Shown here piece after piece: positions 17,143 through 25,625 of a DNA stretch of 64,000 nt. A model generated the notes under the pieces. That model had not been told where the DNA came from. It did no database searches and saw nothing but the letters and a program-made list of their open reading frames with translations. The translations under genes were made by a program, and so were the position numbers. Source of the stretch: Paraburkholderia caribensis (GTDB lineage: Bacteria > Pseudomonadota > Gammaproteobacteria > Burkholderiales > Burkholderiaceae); NCBI RefSeq assembly GCF_002902945.1, contig NZ_CP026101.1, forward strand, positions 558,001 to 622,000. Direction: 5' to 3'. Positions within the stretch are counted from its first letter, which is position 1. Each line of letters opens with the position of its first letter.

Positions 17143-18339
17143 TTACTTGCCGAGACCCGTCGCGGCGATCTTGCCTTCGACGTATGTCGCAAACGCGGCA
17201 TGCGCGTGGGTCGTCGGGTGGATCGTGTCGGCGAACACATACGACTGGTCCGCGCCCGCGACCGTCAGCGTATTCGGCGAGCAGAACAGCGACGACGCGA
17301 ATTGCTGGCCATACTGCGCAGCCGTCATGCCGCCGACCAGCACGGAAGGGTTCGCCGTTGCATACGCCGTTGCGTTCGCGGCCATCTGCGTGATGTTGCA
17401 GGCCGTGCCCGTGGTGTTGCTGAAGCCTTGCGCCGACGGATTGGCGAGCAGCGGCGTGAGCCAGCCGCTGGTCGACACGAAGACCACCTTGGTCGACAGG
17501 CCGGCCACTGCCAGCGCCTGCTGCAGCACGCCGTTATAGGTAGCGACGATGCCCGAGATCAGCGTGGGAACCTGCGCCGACCCCAACTGCGTGGCAAGCT
17601 GCGCGGCCAGCGGCGTCTTGCCGATATCGGGCACGTCCATCACGACCACATGCGTTGCGCCCTTCGCGAGGATCGTACCGATCTGCGCCACGAGCGTCTG
17701 CGCCATCGGGCCGACCGTGCTCACCGCGACCGACTGCACGATTTGCGAAGCCTGAGTCGGATTGGCCGCAACCTGCGTCGAGATCGACGTCAGCATCGCG
17801 GACAGGTTTTGCAGGATATCGTTGGCGCCGCCGTTGATCAGCACGAGCTGATTCGAATTGAAGCTGCCGTGGTCAGTCAGGTATTGCTGAACCTGCCGCG
17901 TCACCGGCCATGTGGTCGCGGCCTGGCTATTCGGCGCGTAGCCGTTGCCGTCGACGCGCGACACATCCGAGCCGCCTTGCGCATAGCCGAAGCCGCCATT
18001 TGCCGCGAGCGGCTTGCCGAAGCCGCCCACAAAGGCCGGCGTCAGCGTGTCGCCGTAGTACTCGGCGACCTTCTGCGTCCACACCTCGCCGGGGTTCGTC
18101 GTGAAGCGTCCGCCGCCGAAGCTCGAGGTGATCACGGGCGAATACGTGCCGACATCCGACAGGCTGTCCCCGAACGACACCACCTGCAGTTTGACCCCGC
18201 CCGCAGGCGTGGCGCTCGCGTTGTTGTTATTGTTGTTGTCACTGCCGCCGCCGCATGCGACGAGCGTGGCGAATGCCGCGCACGCGACGGCGATGCGTGC
18301 GTAGCGCACGATGCCCGTGTTGTTTGATGCTTGCTTCAT
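17143..18339 (-). CDS. SGNH/GDSL-family hydrolase, lipoprotein
   Basis: The ATG at 18339 is chosen because it has AAGGA upstream and begins a lipoprotein signal: MKQASNN...IAVACAAFATLVACGGG, with lipobox LVAC (Cys ~29). After a poly-Asn linker comes VVSFGDSLSDVGTYS (GDSL serine near residue 59), GGAND in block III and DTIHPTTHAH (Asp/His of block V). The 398-aa protein therefore looks like a secreted, membrane-anchored esterase or lipase. Substrate unknown. The six-Asn linker is encoded by repeated AAC/AAT triplets. The frame extends upstream to 18510 but that part has no signal-like sequence. Confidence 0.87.
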   Translation of the reverse strand: MKQASNNTGIVRYARIAVACAAFATLVACGGGSDNNNNNNASATPAGGVKLQVVSFGDSLSDVGTYSPVITSSFGGGRFTTNPGEVWTQKVAEYYGDTLTPAFVGGFGKPLAANGGFGYAQGGSDVSRVDGNGYAPNSQAATTWPVTRQVQQYLTDHGSFNSNQLVLINGGANDILQNLSAMLTSISTQVAANPTQASQIVQSVAVSTVGPMAQTLVAQIGTILAKGATHVVVMDVPDIGKTPLAAQLATQLGSAQVPTLISGIVATYNGVLQQALAVAGLSTKVVFVSTSGWLTPLLANPSAQGFSNTTGTACNITQMAANATAYATANPSVLVGGMTAAQYGQQFASSLFCSPNTLTVAGADQSYVFADTIHPTTHAHAAFATYVEGKIAATGLGK

Positions 18340-18445
18340 AAGGTCCTTATCTCCTCGTATGTATCTGGCCTGAGCCTTGTGTCTCGTGAGCCATCTGATG
18401 CAGGCGTCGTCTGGACGCGGCGACGAACCTGCAAAGCCTTCCCTG

Positions 18446-19378
18446 TTATCGCGGCGTCTGGACGGCCGCGTTGTTGTTCTGCGATGCGCGTCCGGCAGCA
18501 TCCGGCGCAAGCTCGCCGCCGCGCAGGCTCGCGTGATACTGCGCGGCCCACGCGGGCGGCGCGAACAGCGCGCTCAGCCGGTTGCGCAAGCCGCGCACCC
18601 GCACGACGTCCTGCGCCATCGAAGCCCATTCATGAAACGTCGCCTTCAGCGGGTTATACGTATGAAGCGGCTCGACGATGCCATACACGGGCGGCTCGTT
18701 CGGATCTTCATCGACATAGCTGCCGAACAGGCGGTCCCATATCACCAGCACGCCCGCATAGTTGCGATCGATATACCGGTCGTTGCGCGCGTGATGCACG
18801 CGATGGATCGACGGTGTGTTCAGCACGTATTCGAACCAGCCGAGCTTGCCGACGGACTGCGTATGCACGAAGAACTGAAAGCCCAGGTTGATCAGCACGA
18901 TGCCGACGATCTGCTTCGGCGGAAAGCCGAGAAACGCGAGCGGAATCCAGAAGACCCACATGCCCGCGACGGGATACATGAGGCTTTGGCGAAACGCCGT
19001 CGAGAAATTCATCCGCTCGGACGAGTGATGCACGACATGCGCGGCCCACAACCAGCGCACACGATGGCTGCAGCGGTGAAATACGTAGTAGAGCAGATCC
19101 TGCGCGACGAACAGCACCGCGAACGACACCCAGCCCGCATGCCAGTCGAGCAGCCGGTAGTGCTCGTAGCAATACGCATAGACGGGGATGACGAACAGCC
19201 ACGCGAGCTTGTCGGCGCCCTGGTGCATCAGCGCGAGCGCGGTATTGCACAACGTGTCGCGCCAGCCGTACATGCGCGCTTCGGGCTGCATGCGCTGCGC
19301 GCGCCACGCCTCCCAGCCGATGCACGCGAGAAAGATCGGCGCCATGGCGAGCAGAAGCAATTCGGCATCGAATTGCAT
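18446..19378 (-). CDS. Sterol desaturase / fatty acid hydroxylase family membrane protein
   Basis: 310 aa with four or so membrane helices. The di-iron histidine clusters are FHRCSHRVRWLWAAHVVHHSSERMN and the later HRVHHARNDRYIDRNYAGVLVIWDRLFGSY, in the order expected for the fatty acid hydroxylase superfamily. It probably oxidises a lipid in the inner membrane; in bacteria, roles range from hopanoid to ornithine-lipid modification, and nothing here decides between them. It lies alone between the GDSL gene (106 bp) and dacB (196 bp), all on the minus strand. Confidence 0.88.
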   Translation of the reverse strand: MQFDAELLLLAMAPIFLACIGWEAWRAQRMQPEARMYGWRDTLCNTALALMHQGADKLAWLFVIPVYAYCYEHYRLLDWHAGWVSFAVLFVAQDLLYYVFHRCSHRVRWLWAAHVVHHSSERMNFSTAFRQSLMYPVAGMWVFWIPLAFLGFPPKQIVGIVLINLGFQFFVHTQSVGKLGWFEYVLNTPSIHRVHHARNDRYIDRNYAGVLVIWDRLFGSYVDEDPNEPPVYGIVEPLHTYNPLKATFHEWASMAQDVVRVRGLRNRLSALFAPPAWAAQYHASLRGGELAPDAAGRASQNNNAAVQTPR

Positions 19379-19574
19379 TGACGTCTCCCTCCGAGGGTCC
19401 CTGCGGCCTCCTCGGGGAGGCCGGCATTGTCTTTATTGTTTGAATGCGGCGCTGTTCATCATGCGGCGCCTGTCGCGCGCGCCGTCATGCCTGTTTGTCT
19501 GCGCCTTTTTCATACTGCCCGACAGCGTACAACGCCTCGCGGCGCGTCGCGCACCGCTTCAATAGAAGGAATCC

Positions 19575-21326
19575 TCAGTGCGCGCCGCGCTTCTGAGGGT
19601 TTTTCCTGATCTTGCGGCGCGGCTCGTCCGCGGCTTCTGTCGTGGCCGGCGCGACGGTGCTGGCGAGTATCGCGGACGGGCCCTGATACACCCATTCGAG
19701 CAGTTCGTCATGCGCGGCGCGCGCCGCTTCCGCGTGTGGGTCGTTGATCAGGCTGACGACGACATAGCTCTGCCCATCGGACGATGCGACATAACCTGCG
19801 ATCGCCCGCACGTCGCGCAGCGTGCCTGTCTTGATGTGCGCGTTGCCGTTGACGGGCTTCGACGTCAGGCGGTTGCGCATCGTGCCGTCCACGCCGACGA
19901 TAGGCAGCGAATCGACGAACACCTGCGCGACGGGGCTGGCGTTCGCGCTTTGCAGCAGATCGGCGAGCGCGAGCGCGGTGATGTGCTCGTCGCGCGACAG
20001 GCCCGAGCCGTTGTCGAGGCTCAGATATTCCATCGGCATTGCGCTGCGATGCAGGAACGATTCGATGGCTTCCGCCGACTTCGCGGGCGTCGCGGGCGGG
20101 CGGTTGATGACGGCGCCGATCGTCAGAAAAAGATTGCGCGCCATCGTGTTGTTGCTGAACTTGTTGATGTCGCGAACGATGTCGGACAGCATCGGCCCCT
20201 GATGCGTCGCGACGAGTTTTGCGTCGATGGGGACGGGGCCTTCGCGCGTCGTTCCGTTGAACGTGCCGCCTGTCTGCTGCCACAGCGCGAGGAAGCCGCC
20301 CGCGAAGAACGTGGTGTGATCGAGCACGGCCACGTTGACGGTGCGCTCGCCGCAGCGCAGCGGATAGTCGCCGATGAACGACGCATTGACCACGCCGTTC
20401 GCCGCCGGCGTGACGGCGGGCGTCACCAGCTCGCCGCGGCACGGGCCGCGCGTCGCGCGCAATTCGTTGTCGATCTGCAATTGCGCGAGCGCGGGCAGCA
20501 CGTCGATCTGCACCTTGCCGTCCTCGGACGGCGACATCGTGAACGACAGCGACTTGAACGCGTATAGCAGCGGATCGGGGCCGACGTTATAGGGCGAATT
20601 GACGTCGCTGTCGAAGGCGGGCAAATCGCGCGTGGAGGGGTCGAAGAAGCGTTTGTCGAGCACCAGCGCGCCGTCGATGCCCGTGATGCCCGCCTTGTGA
20701 ATCTTCTGGACGAGGTCGATCAGTTCTTCGGGCACCAGCTTCGGGTCGCCTGTGCCCTGGATGTACAGATTGCCGTGCAGCACGCCGTTTCCGTCGATGT
20801 TGCCTTGCGCGTACGCCGTCGTCTTCCAGCGGTAGTCGGGGCCGAGCAGCGACAGACCGGAGTAGGTGGTGACGAGTTTCATCGTCGAGGCGGGCATCAT
20901 CGGCTTGCCGGCGTTCAGCGCGAGCACGGGCGTGCGGTCGCCGACCTTCTCGACGACCACGCTGATCGATGACAGCGGCACATGGGCGCGCTGCAGGCCC
21001 GCCATCACGGCAGGCGGCAATACGGTGGTGACGTTGACGGCGGGTTGCTGCGCTTTCTTGCGCGCCTCGGCGGGCGCGGCGACGGCGAGCGCGGCGCAGG
21101 CGAACAGGACGGCGGCGGCGCGTGTTGTCGTGTGGAGTGCAGCCGCCGGCTCAGCGTGAGCTGAAGTCAGCGATTTGAAACGACGCCCGAGCGAGCAGGC
21201 ATACGACGAGGCTAGTGAAAGGAAAGCGAGCGGCATGAAGGGACGGAATCGGCGGTGAAATCGCGGCGCGGAAAGGTATATGCAAGCACGGTGCGCGGTG
21301 AAGTCGCGGTGCGCGAAAGCGCTCAT
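19575..21326 (-). CDS. dacB: D-alanyl-D-alanine carboxypeptidase/endopeptidase (PBP4)
   Basis: The S13 peptidase motifs are present: ASTMK (SxxK, about residue 147 in this frame), SLDNGSGLSRDEH and HIKTGTL (KTG). The large inserted domain between SxxK and the second motif is normal for PBP4. The protein acts in the periplasm on peptidoglycan cross-links. The open frame is 583 aa, but a signal-like stretch (TTTRAAAVLFACAALAVAAPAEA) begins near residue 67, so the true start is probably later than 21326; no Met with a good ribosome site is seen, and 21236 or a GTG/TTG start are alternatives. The C-terminus is basic (RRKIRKNPQKRGAH). Confidence 0.9.
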   Translation of the reverse strand: MSAFAHRDFTAHRACIYLSAPRFHRRFRPFMPLAFLSLASSYACSLGRRFKSLTSAHAEPAAALHTTTRAAAVLFACAALAVAAPAEARKKAQQPAVNVTTVLPPAVMAGLQRAHVPLSSISVVVEKVGDRTPVLALNAGKPMMPASTMKLVTTYSGLSLLGPDYRWKTTAYAQGNIDGNGVLHGNLYIQGTGDPKLVPEELIDLVQKIHKAGITGIDGALVLDKRFFDPSTRDLPAFDSDVNSPYNVGPDPLLYAFKSLSFTMSPSEDGKVQIDVLPALAQLQIDNELRATRGPCRGELVTPAVTPAANGVVNASFIGDYPLRCGERTVNVAVLDHTTFFAGGFLALWQQTGGTFNGTTREGPVPIDAKLVATHQGPMLSDIVRDINKFSNNTMARNLFLTIGAVINRPPATPAKSAEAIESFLHRSAMPMEYLSLDNGSGLSRDEHITALALADLLQSANASPVAQVFVDSLPIVGVDGTMRNRLTSKPVNGNAHIKTGTLRDVRAIAGYVASSDGQSYVVVSLINDPHAEAARAAHDELLEWVYQGPSAILASTVAPATTEAADEPRRKIRKNPQKRGAH

Positions 21327-21493
21327 TGTAGAGAGTTGCTATGGGGTCGAGAAAAAATGATTTGAGGTGGGGTGCGGGGTGGCTTGTGGGGGTTGGTCCG
21401 GTTTTCTAGGTTTTTGCGCTGGCATCCGCGATGCCTTAGCTCGCTTCACGCGTCGCCCCTGTGCGGGGCGGCACCTACTTTTCTTTGCCGCCG

Positions 21494-22772
21494 TGTACAG
21501 ACTGGAGACATCGCTGACAGGTGTACAGGGACATCGTTGACACTTTCGGGTAATCAAACGCCCGGATTTTCAACCATGCCCTGGGATGTAAAAGACATCA
21601 TGAATCGCCGCGAAGATTTCGTCCGTGAGGCCGCCACACAGGCGCTCGCGTTCAGCGAACTGTGCCGCAAATACACGATCACCCGCCAGACCGGCTACAA
21701 GTGGCTGGCCCGTCACAGGGCGGAAGGCATCAAGGGCCTGGCCGACCGCTCCCGCCGCCCGCATCACAGTCCCAAACGCTCAGCGCAGACCATCGAGGCG
21801 CGGGTGCTCGAAATGCGCCAGGCGCACGGCTGGGGCGGGCGCAAGATCGCCCAGCGCCTGCGCGATCTGGGCGAAACACAGATTCCCGCGCCCGCCACGA
21901 TCACTGAGATCCTGCGCCGTCACGGGCTCATCGATGAACAGGCGTCGCGCCAGCGCCAGCACTGGCAGCGCTTCGAGCACGAGTATCCGAACTCGCTGTG
22001 GCAGATGGACTTCAAGGGTGACTTCCCGACCCTGGAGAGCGGACGCTGCGCGCCATTGACGGTCATCGATGACCACTCGCGCTACAACGTCGTGCTGAGC
22101 GCCTGCTCGCGCACCACCACGCAGGTCGTGCAGGAAGCGCTGGAGCGGGCGTTCCGCTGCTACGGGCTGCCTTCGTGCATCAACACCGACAACGGCGCGC
22201 CATGGGGCTCGCCCAGCGCGCCGGGCCAGCTCACCGAGCTCGCGGTCTGGCTGATCCGGCTGGGCATCCATGTGAGCTATAGCCGGCCGTATCACCCGCA
22301 GACCAACGGCAAGGATGAACGGTTTCACCGCTCGCTGAAGGCCGAAGTGTTGCAGCGGCATGCGTTCACCACGCACGAGCACGTGCAGCGGGAACTGGAT
22401 CGCTGGCGGCAGGTGTACAACACCGAGCGTCCGCACGAGGCACTGGGAATGGCGGTGCCGCTCACCCGCTACGCGTGCAGCCTGCGCAGGATGCCTGGGC
22501 GGCTGCCAGAGCCCGAATACCGCTGCGGCGACGCGGTTTTACGGGTCAACTCAAGCGGCGTGGTGCGCGTGCGCGGCGAGAAACTGAAGCTCTCGATCGC
22601 ACTCAAGGGGCTGCAGGTGGCCGCCCGCCCGAGCGAGGACGAAGACGGTGTGATTGACATCTGGTTCGCCCATCAGCGGGTCGCAAAACTTGACCTGAAG
22701 GCAGCAAAACCCTGACCATCATGTGTCAGCGATGTCTCTGTACATGTGTCAACCATGTCTCCAGTCTGTACA
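21494..22772 (+). mobile_element. IS481-family insertion sequence, copy 1
   Basis: 1279 bp bounded by inverted repeats beginning TGTACAGACTGGAGACAT at both ends (18 bp perfect, extending to 26 with two mismatches). The flanks are CCGCCG on each side, a 6-bp target duplication at the apex of the hairpin in the surrounding repeat. It contains one transposase gene. The second copy at 45232-46510 appears identical in sequence. Confidence 0.92.
21576..22715 (+). CDS. IS481-family transposase
   Basis: 379 aa from the ATG at 21576 (MPWDVKDIMNRREDFVREAA). An N-terminal helix-turn-helix (LAFSELCRKYTITRQTGYKWLARHR) is followed by a DDE integrase core: WQMDFKGDF (first Asp), INTDNGAPW (second Asp) and KDERFHRSLKAE (Glu). 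The rve-type C-terminal region RWRQVYNTERPHEALGM is present. The gene is complete and probably active, since the other copy encodes the same protein. The longer frame from 21372 includes flanking repeat DNA and is not the gene. Confidence 0.93.
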   Translation: MPWDVKDIMNRREDFVREAATQALAFSELCRKYTITRQTGYKWLARHRAEGIKGLADRSRRPHHSPKRSAQTIEARVLEMRQAHGWGGRKIAQRLRDLGETQIPAPATITEILRRHGLIDEQASRQRQHWQRFEHEYPNSLWQMDFKGDFPTLESGRCAPLTVIDDHSRYNVVLSACSRTTTQVVQEALERAFRCYGLPSCINTDNGAPWGSPSAPGQLTELAVWLIRLGIHVSYSRPYHPQTNGKDERFHRSLKAEVLQRHAFTTHEHVQRELDRWRQVYNTERPHEALGMAVPLTRYACSLRRMPGRLPEPEYRCGDAVLRVNSSGVVRVRGEKLKLSIALKGLQVAARPSEDEDGVIDIWFAHQRVAKLDLKAAKP

Positions 22773-23270
22773 CCGCCGCAAAGAAAAGTAGGCAAAAGAA
22801 AGCGGCTCACACCGCCAGCGCTTGACGTTTGCCCACGGGCCCCCAACGTCCCCACGCTTCAAACGGCAACGTGCTAGTTGATGGCCGTTGCCAACGCGCT
22901 GAATGAGCGCCTCACCCACTTCAAAAACCCGTACATGAGCCGGCGTCAGCGAATGGTATGTGCCGCCCAGGTGGCAAACTGTGTGTGGGTTTTCCTGACG
23001 TACACGTTAGCGCTCTTACAGGGTGGGACGCGTGCGCATCGGTCTGGAGTGAAGCATGTGGAGCACCGAGGGCCGACACACAGTTTGCCACCTGGGCGGC
23101 GGTGGAGTGCCTGGCAAGGCGTGCCGTGGCGGGGGAGCGTGAAGCGGGTGAGGCGCTCAGCAAGAGCGCTGGCAACGAACGTGGGTCACGTGATTGCCGT
23201 GTGAAGCGTAAGAACCTTTGGGGGCCCTCAGGCAAACACAAGAACTGGCGGTGTGAGCCGCTTTCTTTTG

Positions 23271-23304
23271 CCTACTTTTCTTTGCGGCGGCAAAGAAAAG
23301 TAGG
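23271..23304. repeat. Intact edge hairpin of the palindromic element
   Basis: CCTACTTTTCTTTGC (23271-23285), loop GGCG, GCAAAGAAAAGTAGG (23290-23304): a perfect 15-bp stem. It is the only one of the four edge hairpins in the window without an IS at its apex, so it shows the empty target site. Confidence 0.9.
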
Positions 23305-23531
23305 TGCCGCCCCGCACAGGGGCGACGCGTGAAGCACGCTAACGCATCGCCGATGCCAGCGCAAAAACCTGTAAACCCGACCCACCATCGCAAAACAACC
23401 AAAATCAGGCAAAAACGAAACCCATACCCTCCACCCAGCGCAGCAAAAAAAACCTTGAGCGCTAGAATGCTGGCATTGAAAACACATAACCGGGCCACGA
23501 GCGCCCGAACCGCCGGAGCGGATAAACAGCG

Positions 23532-24194
23532 ATGCGCATACTTCTCGTTGAAGACGACCGAATGATCGCCGAAGGCGTGCGCAAGGCACTGCGCGGCGAA
23601 GGCTTCGCGGTAGACGTGGTGCAGGACGGCGAATCCGCACTAAACGCCGTCGCCGGCCAGCCTTACGATCTCGTCCTGCTCGATCTCGGCCTGCCCAAGC
23701 GCGACGGCCTCGACGTGCTGCGCACGCTGCGTGCACGCGGCCATCAACTGCCCGTGCTGATCGTCACCGCACGCGATGCCGTCGCGGACCGCGTGAAAGG
23801 ACTCGACGCCGGCGCCGACGATTACCTCGTGAAACCGTTCGATCTCGACGAACTCGGCGCTCGGATGCGCGCGCTGATTCGCCGCCAGTCGGGACGCAGC
23901 GAATCGACGATCCGCCACGGCAATCTCACGCTCGATCCCGCCTCGCATCAGGTGACGCTCGACGGCGCGCCCGTCGCGCTGTCCGCGCGCGAGTTCGCGT
24001 TGCTCGCCGCGTTGATCGCGCGCCCGGGGGCGGTGCTGTCGAAAAGTCAACTCGAAGAGAAGATGTACGGCTGGGGCGAGGAGATCGGCAGCAATACCGT
24101 CGAGGTCTACATTCACGCGCTGCGCAAGAAGCTCGGCGCGGAACTGATACGCAACGTGCGCGGTCTCGGCTACATGATCGCCAAGGAAGCCTGA
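23532..24194 (+). CDS. OmpR/PhoB-family response regulator (QseB/PmrA-like)
   Basis: 220 aa. Receiver domain: acidic pair in LLVEDDRMIAEG, phosphoacceptor Asp51 in LVLLDLGLPKRDG, Thr in VLIVTARD and Lys in DYLVKPF. The C-terminal winged helix (about 125-218) ends NTVEVYIHALRKKLGAELIRNVRGLGYMI. The next gene, 4 bp on, encodes its sensor kinase. A YTTAAK-N5-YTTAAK box downstream, in front of the DegP-like gene, is the type of site bound by PmrA/QseB regulators, so that protease is a likely target. Ligand or stress sensed is unknown. Confidence 0.92.
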   Translation: MRILLVEDDRMIAEGVRKALRGEGFAVDVVQDGESALNAVAGQPYDLVLLDLGLPKRDGLDVLRTLRARGHQLPVLIVTARDAVADRVKGLDAGADDYLVKPFDLDELGARMRALIRRQSGRSESTIRHGNLTLDPASHQVTLDGAPVALSAREFALLAALIARPGAVLSKSQLEEKMYGWGEEIGSNTVEVYIHALRKKLGAELIRNVRGLGYMIAKEA

Positions 24195-24198
24195 CACG

Positions 24199-25500
24199 AT
24201 GCGTTCGATTCGCCGTCAATTGCTGTTCTGGCTGCTCGCTATCGTATTGCTCGGCGTCGGCATTGCGGGCTGGCTGATCTACCGTCAGGCGCTCGCCGAA
24301 GCCAACGAACTGTTCGATTACCAGTTGCAGGAAATCGCCGCCGCGCTGCCCGCCGAGCCTTTCTCGCAAGTGCTCAGCTCGCGCGATACAGGCGACGAAG
24401 GCATCGTGCTGCAGATCTGGAATCGCAACGGCGTGCTGATGTACTACTCGCATCCGCGTGCACCGCTCGCGCCGCGCGCCGAACTCGGCTTTTCGACGGA
24501 GCGCACCGAGCGCGGCGACTGGCGCGTGTATGGGGCGATCGTCGGCGACAACGTGGTGCAGCTCGCGCAGCCGCTGTCAGTGCGCAACCGGCTCGCGGCA
24601 AACGTCGCACTGCGCACGCTGTGGCCGCTGATCGTGCTGCTGCCGCTGATGGGCGTCGCGGTGTGGGGCGTGGTCGGGCGTGGGCTCGCGCCTTTGCGGC
24701 GCGTCACGGGCGCGCTCGACACGCGTCATCCCGAAGCGCTCGATCCACTGCCCGATTCTCGCTTGCCGCTCGAAGTGCAGCCGCTCGTGCGCGCATTGAA
24801 CGGCCTGCTCGAACGGCTTGCCATTGCACTCGATACGCAAAAAGCCTTCGTCGCCGATGCCGCCCACGAACTGCGCACGCCGCTCGCCGCCGTGCAGATC
24901 CAGTCGCAACTGGTGGCGCGCGCGCATGACGAAACCGAGCGCCGCGAAGCGCTGCACGATCTGCAGGCGGGCGTGACGCGCGCGACGCGTCTTGCCGAGC
25001 AGCTGCTCGCGCTCGCGCGTTCCGAGCCGGATGGTCATGCCGCAACGGGCAGTGTCGATCTCGACGCGCTGGTGCACGAATGCGTGACTGCTCATCTGCC
25101 CCTCGCGCAGAAGCGCGGCGTCGATCTCGGCATCGAGGCTAGCGAGCCCGCAACCGTCACCGGCGACGCAGAAGCGTTGCGCGTGATGCTCAACAACCTG
25201 ATCGACAACGCGACCAAATACACGCCGGAGGGCGGCCGTGTCGATGTCTGCCTGCGCGTCGAAGATGGCCGGCCGCTCGTGCAGATCGCCGACAGCGGAC
25301 CCGGCATTCCGCCCGATGAACGCGACCGCGTCTTCGACCGCTTCTACCGCGTCGGCGCAGGAGCGAATCGCGCGCGTACCGACGTTGCGGGCAGCGGCCT
25401 CGGTCTCGCTATCGTGCGGCGCATCGCGCTACAGCATCACGCAAGCGTCACACTCGACGACTCTGCGTCAGGCGGTTTGCGGGTCAACGTGCGCTTCTGA
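24199..25500 (+). CDS. Sensor histidine kinase of the two-component pair
   Basis: 433 aa. The N-terminal segment RQLLFWLLAIVLLGVGIAGWLIY is a membrane helix; a ~110-residue periplasmic region follows; the second helix is LRTLWPLIVLLPLMGVAVWGVVGRGL. Then comes a HAMP-like linker, the H-box AAHELRTPLAAVQ with phospho-His223, and the N, G1 and G2 boxes (NNLIDNATKYTPEGG, DSGPGIP, GSGLGLAIV). It would autophosphorylate and pass phosphate to the regulator encoded just upstream. The layout is that of QseC-like kinases. Confidence 0.92.
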   Translation: MRSIRRQLLFWLLAIVLLGVGIAGWLIYRQALAEANELFDYQLQEIAAALPAEPFSQVLSSRDTGDEGIVLQIWNRNGVLMYYSHPRAPLAPRAELGFSTERTERGDWRVYGAIVGDNVVQLAQPLSVRNRLAANVALRTLWPLIVLLPLMGVAVWGVVGRGLAPLRRVTGALDTRHPEALDPLPDSRLPLEVQPLVRALNGLLERLAIALDTQKAFVADAAHELRTPLAAVQIQSQLVARAHDETERREALHDLQAGVTRATRLAEQLLALARSEPDGHAATGSVDLDALVHECVTAHLPLAQKRGVDLGIEASEPATVTGDAEALRVMLNNLIDNATKYTPEGGRVDVCLRVEDGRPLVQIADSGPGIPPDERDRVFDRFYRVGAGANRARTDVAGSGLGLAIVRRIALQHHASVTLDDSASGGLRVNVRF

Positions 25501-25550
25501 ATCGCCCGCCCGGCACGGGTTTGCGCGAGGCTTTCATCGAGTTGGCATTG

Positions 25551-25567
25551 TTTAAGATTGATTTAAG
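25551..25567 (+). promoter_or_regulatory. Candidate PmrA/QseB-type box upstream of the DegP-like gene
   Basis: TTTAAG-ATTGA-TTTAAG, an exact direct repeat with 5-bp spacing, fits the known PmrA-box pattern (C/T)TTAA(G/T)-N5-(C/T)TTAA(G/T). It stands 58 bp before the protease ATG and 50 bp after the kinase stop. A short GACTC...GAGTC inverted repeat follows. Confidence 0.6.
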
Positions 25568-25625
25568 CGACGCCACGTACTCTTCGACTCATCATAGAGT
25601 CAACTCTCCCAATCAGGAGTACACG

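Larger units (their letters stand above)
21408..23370. repeat. Palindromic repeat element, copy 1 (interrupted by IS481)
   Basis: Outer arm 21408-21493 matches the reverse complement of about 23285-23370 with about 4 mismatches in 86. Each edge has a hairpin of 15-bp arms, CCTACTTTTCTTTGC / GCAAAGAAAAGTAGG; the right one is intact at 23271-23304 with loop GGCG. Inside, further inverted segments pair in order: the CGGCTCACACCGCCAG block, the region with GTTGCCA...GCGCCTCACCC, and GCCGCCCAGGTGGCAAACTG near 22963 with its complement near 23090. Without the IS and its 6-bp duplication it is about 678 bp. No credible gene is inside. It lies in the divergent region between dacB and a response regulator gene. 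Confidence 0.88.

Noticed and set aside
22878..23498. Short open frames inside the palindromic repeat (for example one with FFAAAKKSRQKKAAH)
   Set aside because: They arise from the hairpin and arm sequences, appear on both strands because the element is palindromic, and have no ribosome site. Such peptides may be found annotated as hypothetical proteins elsewhere.
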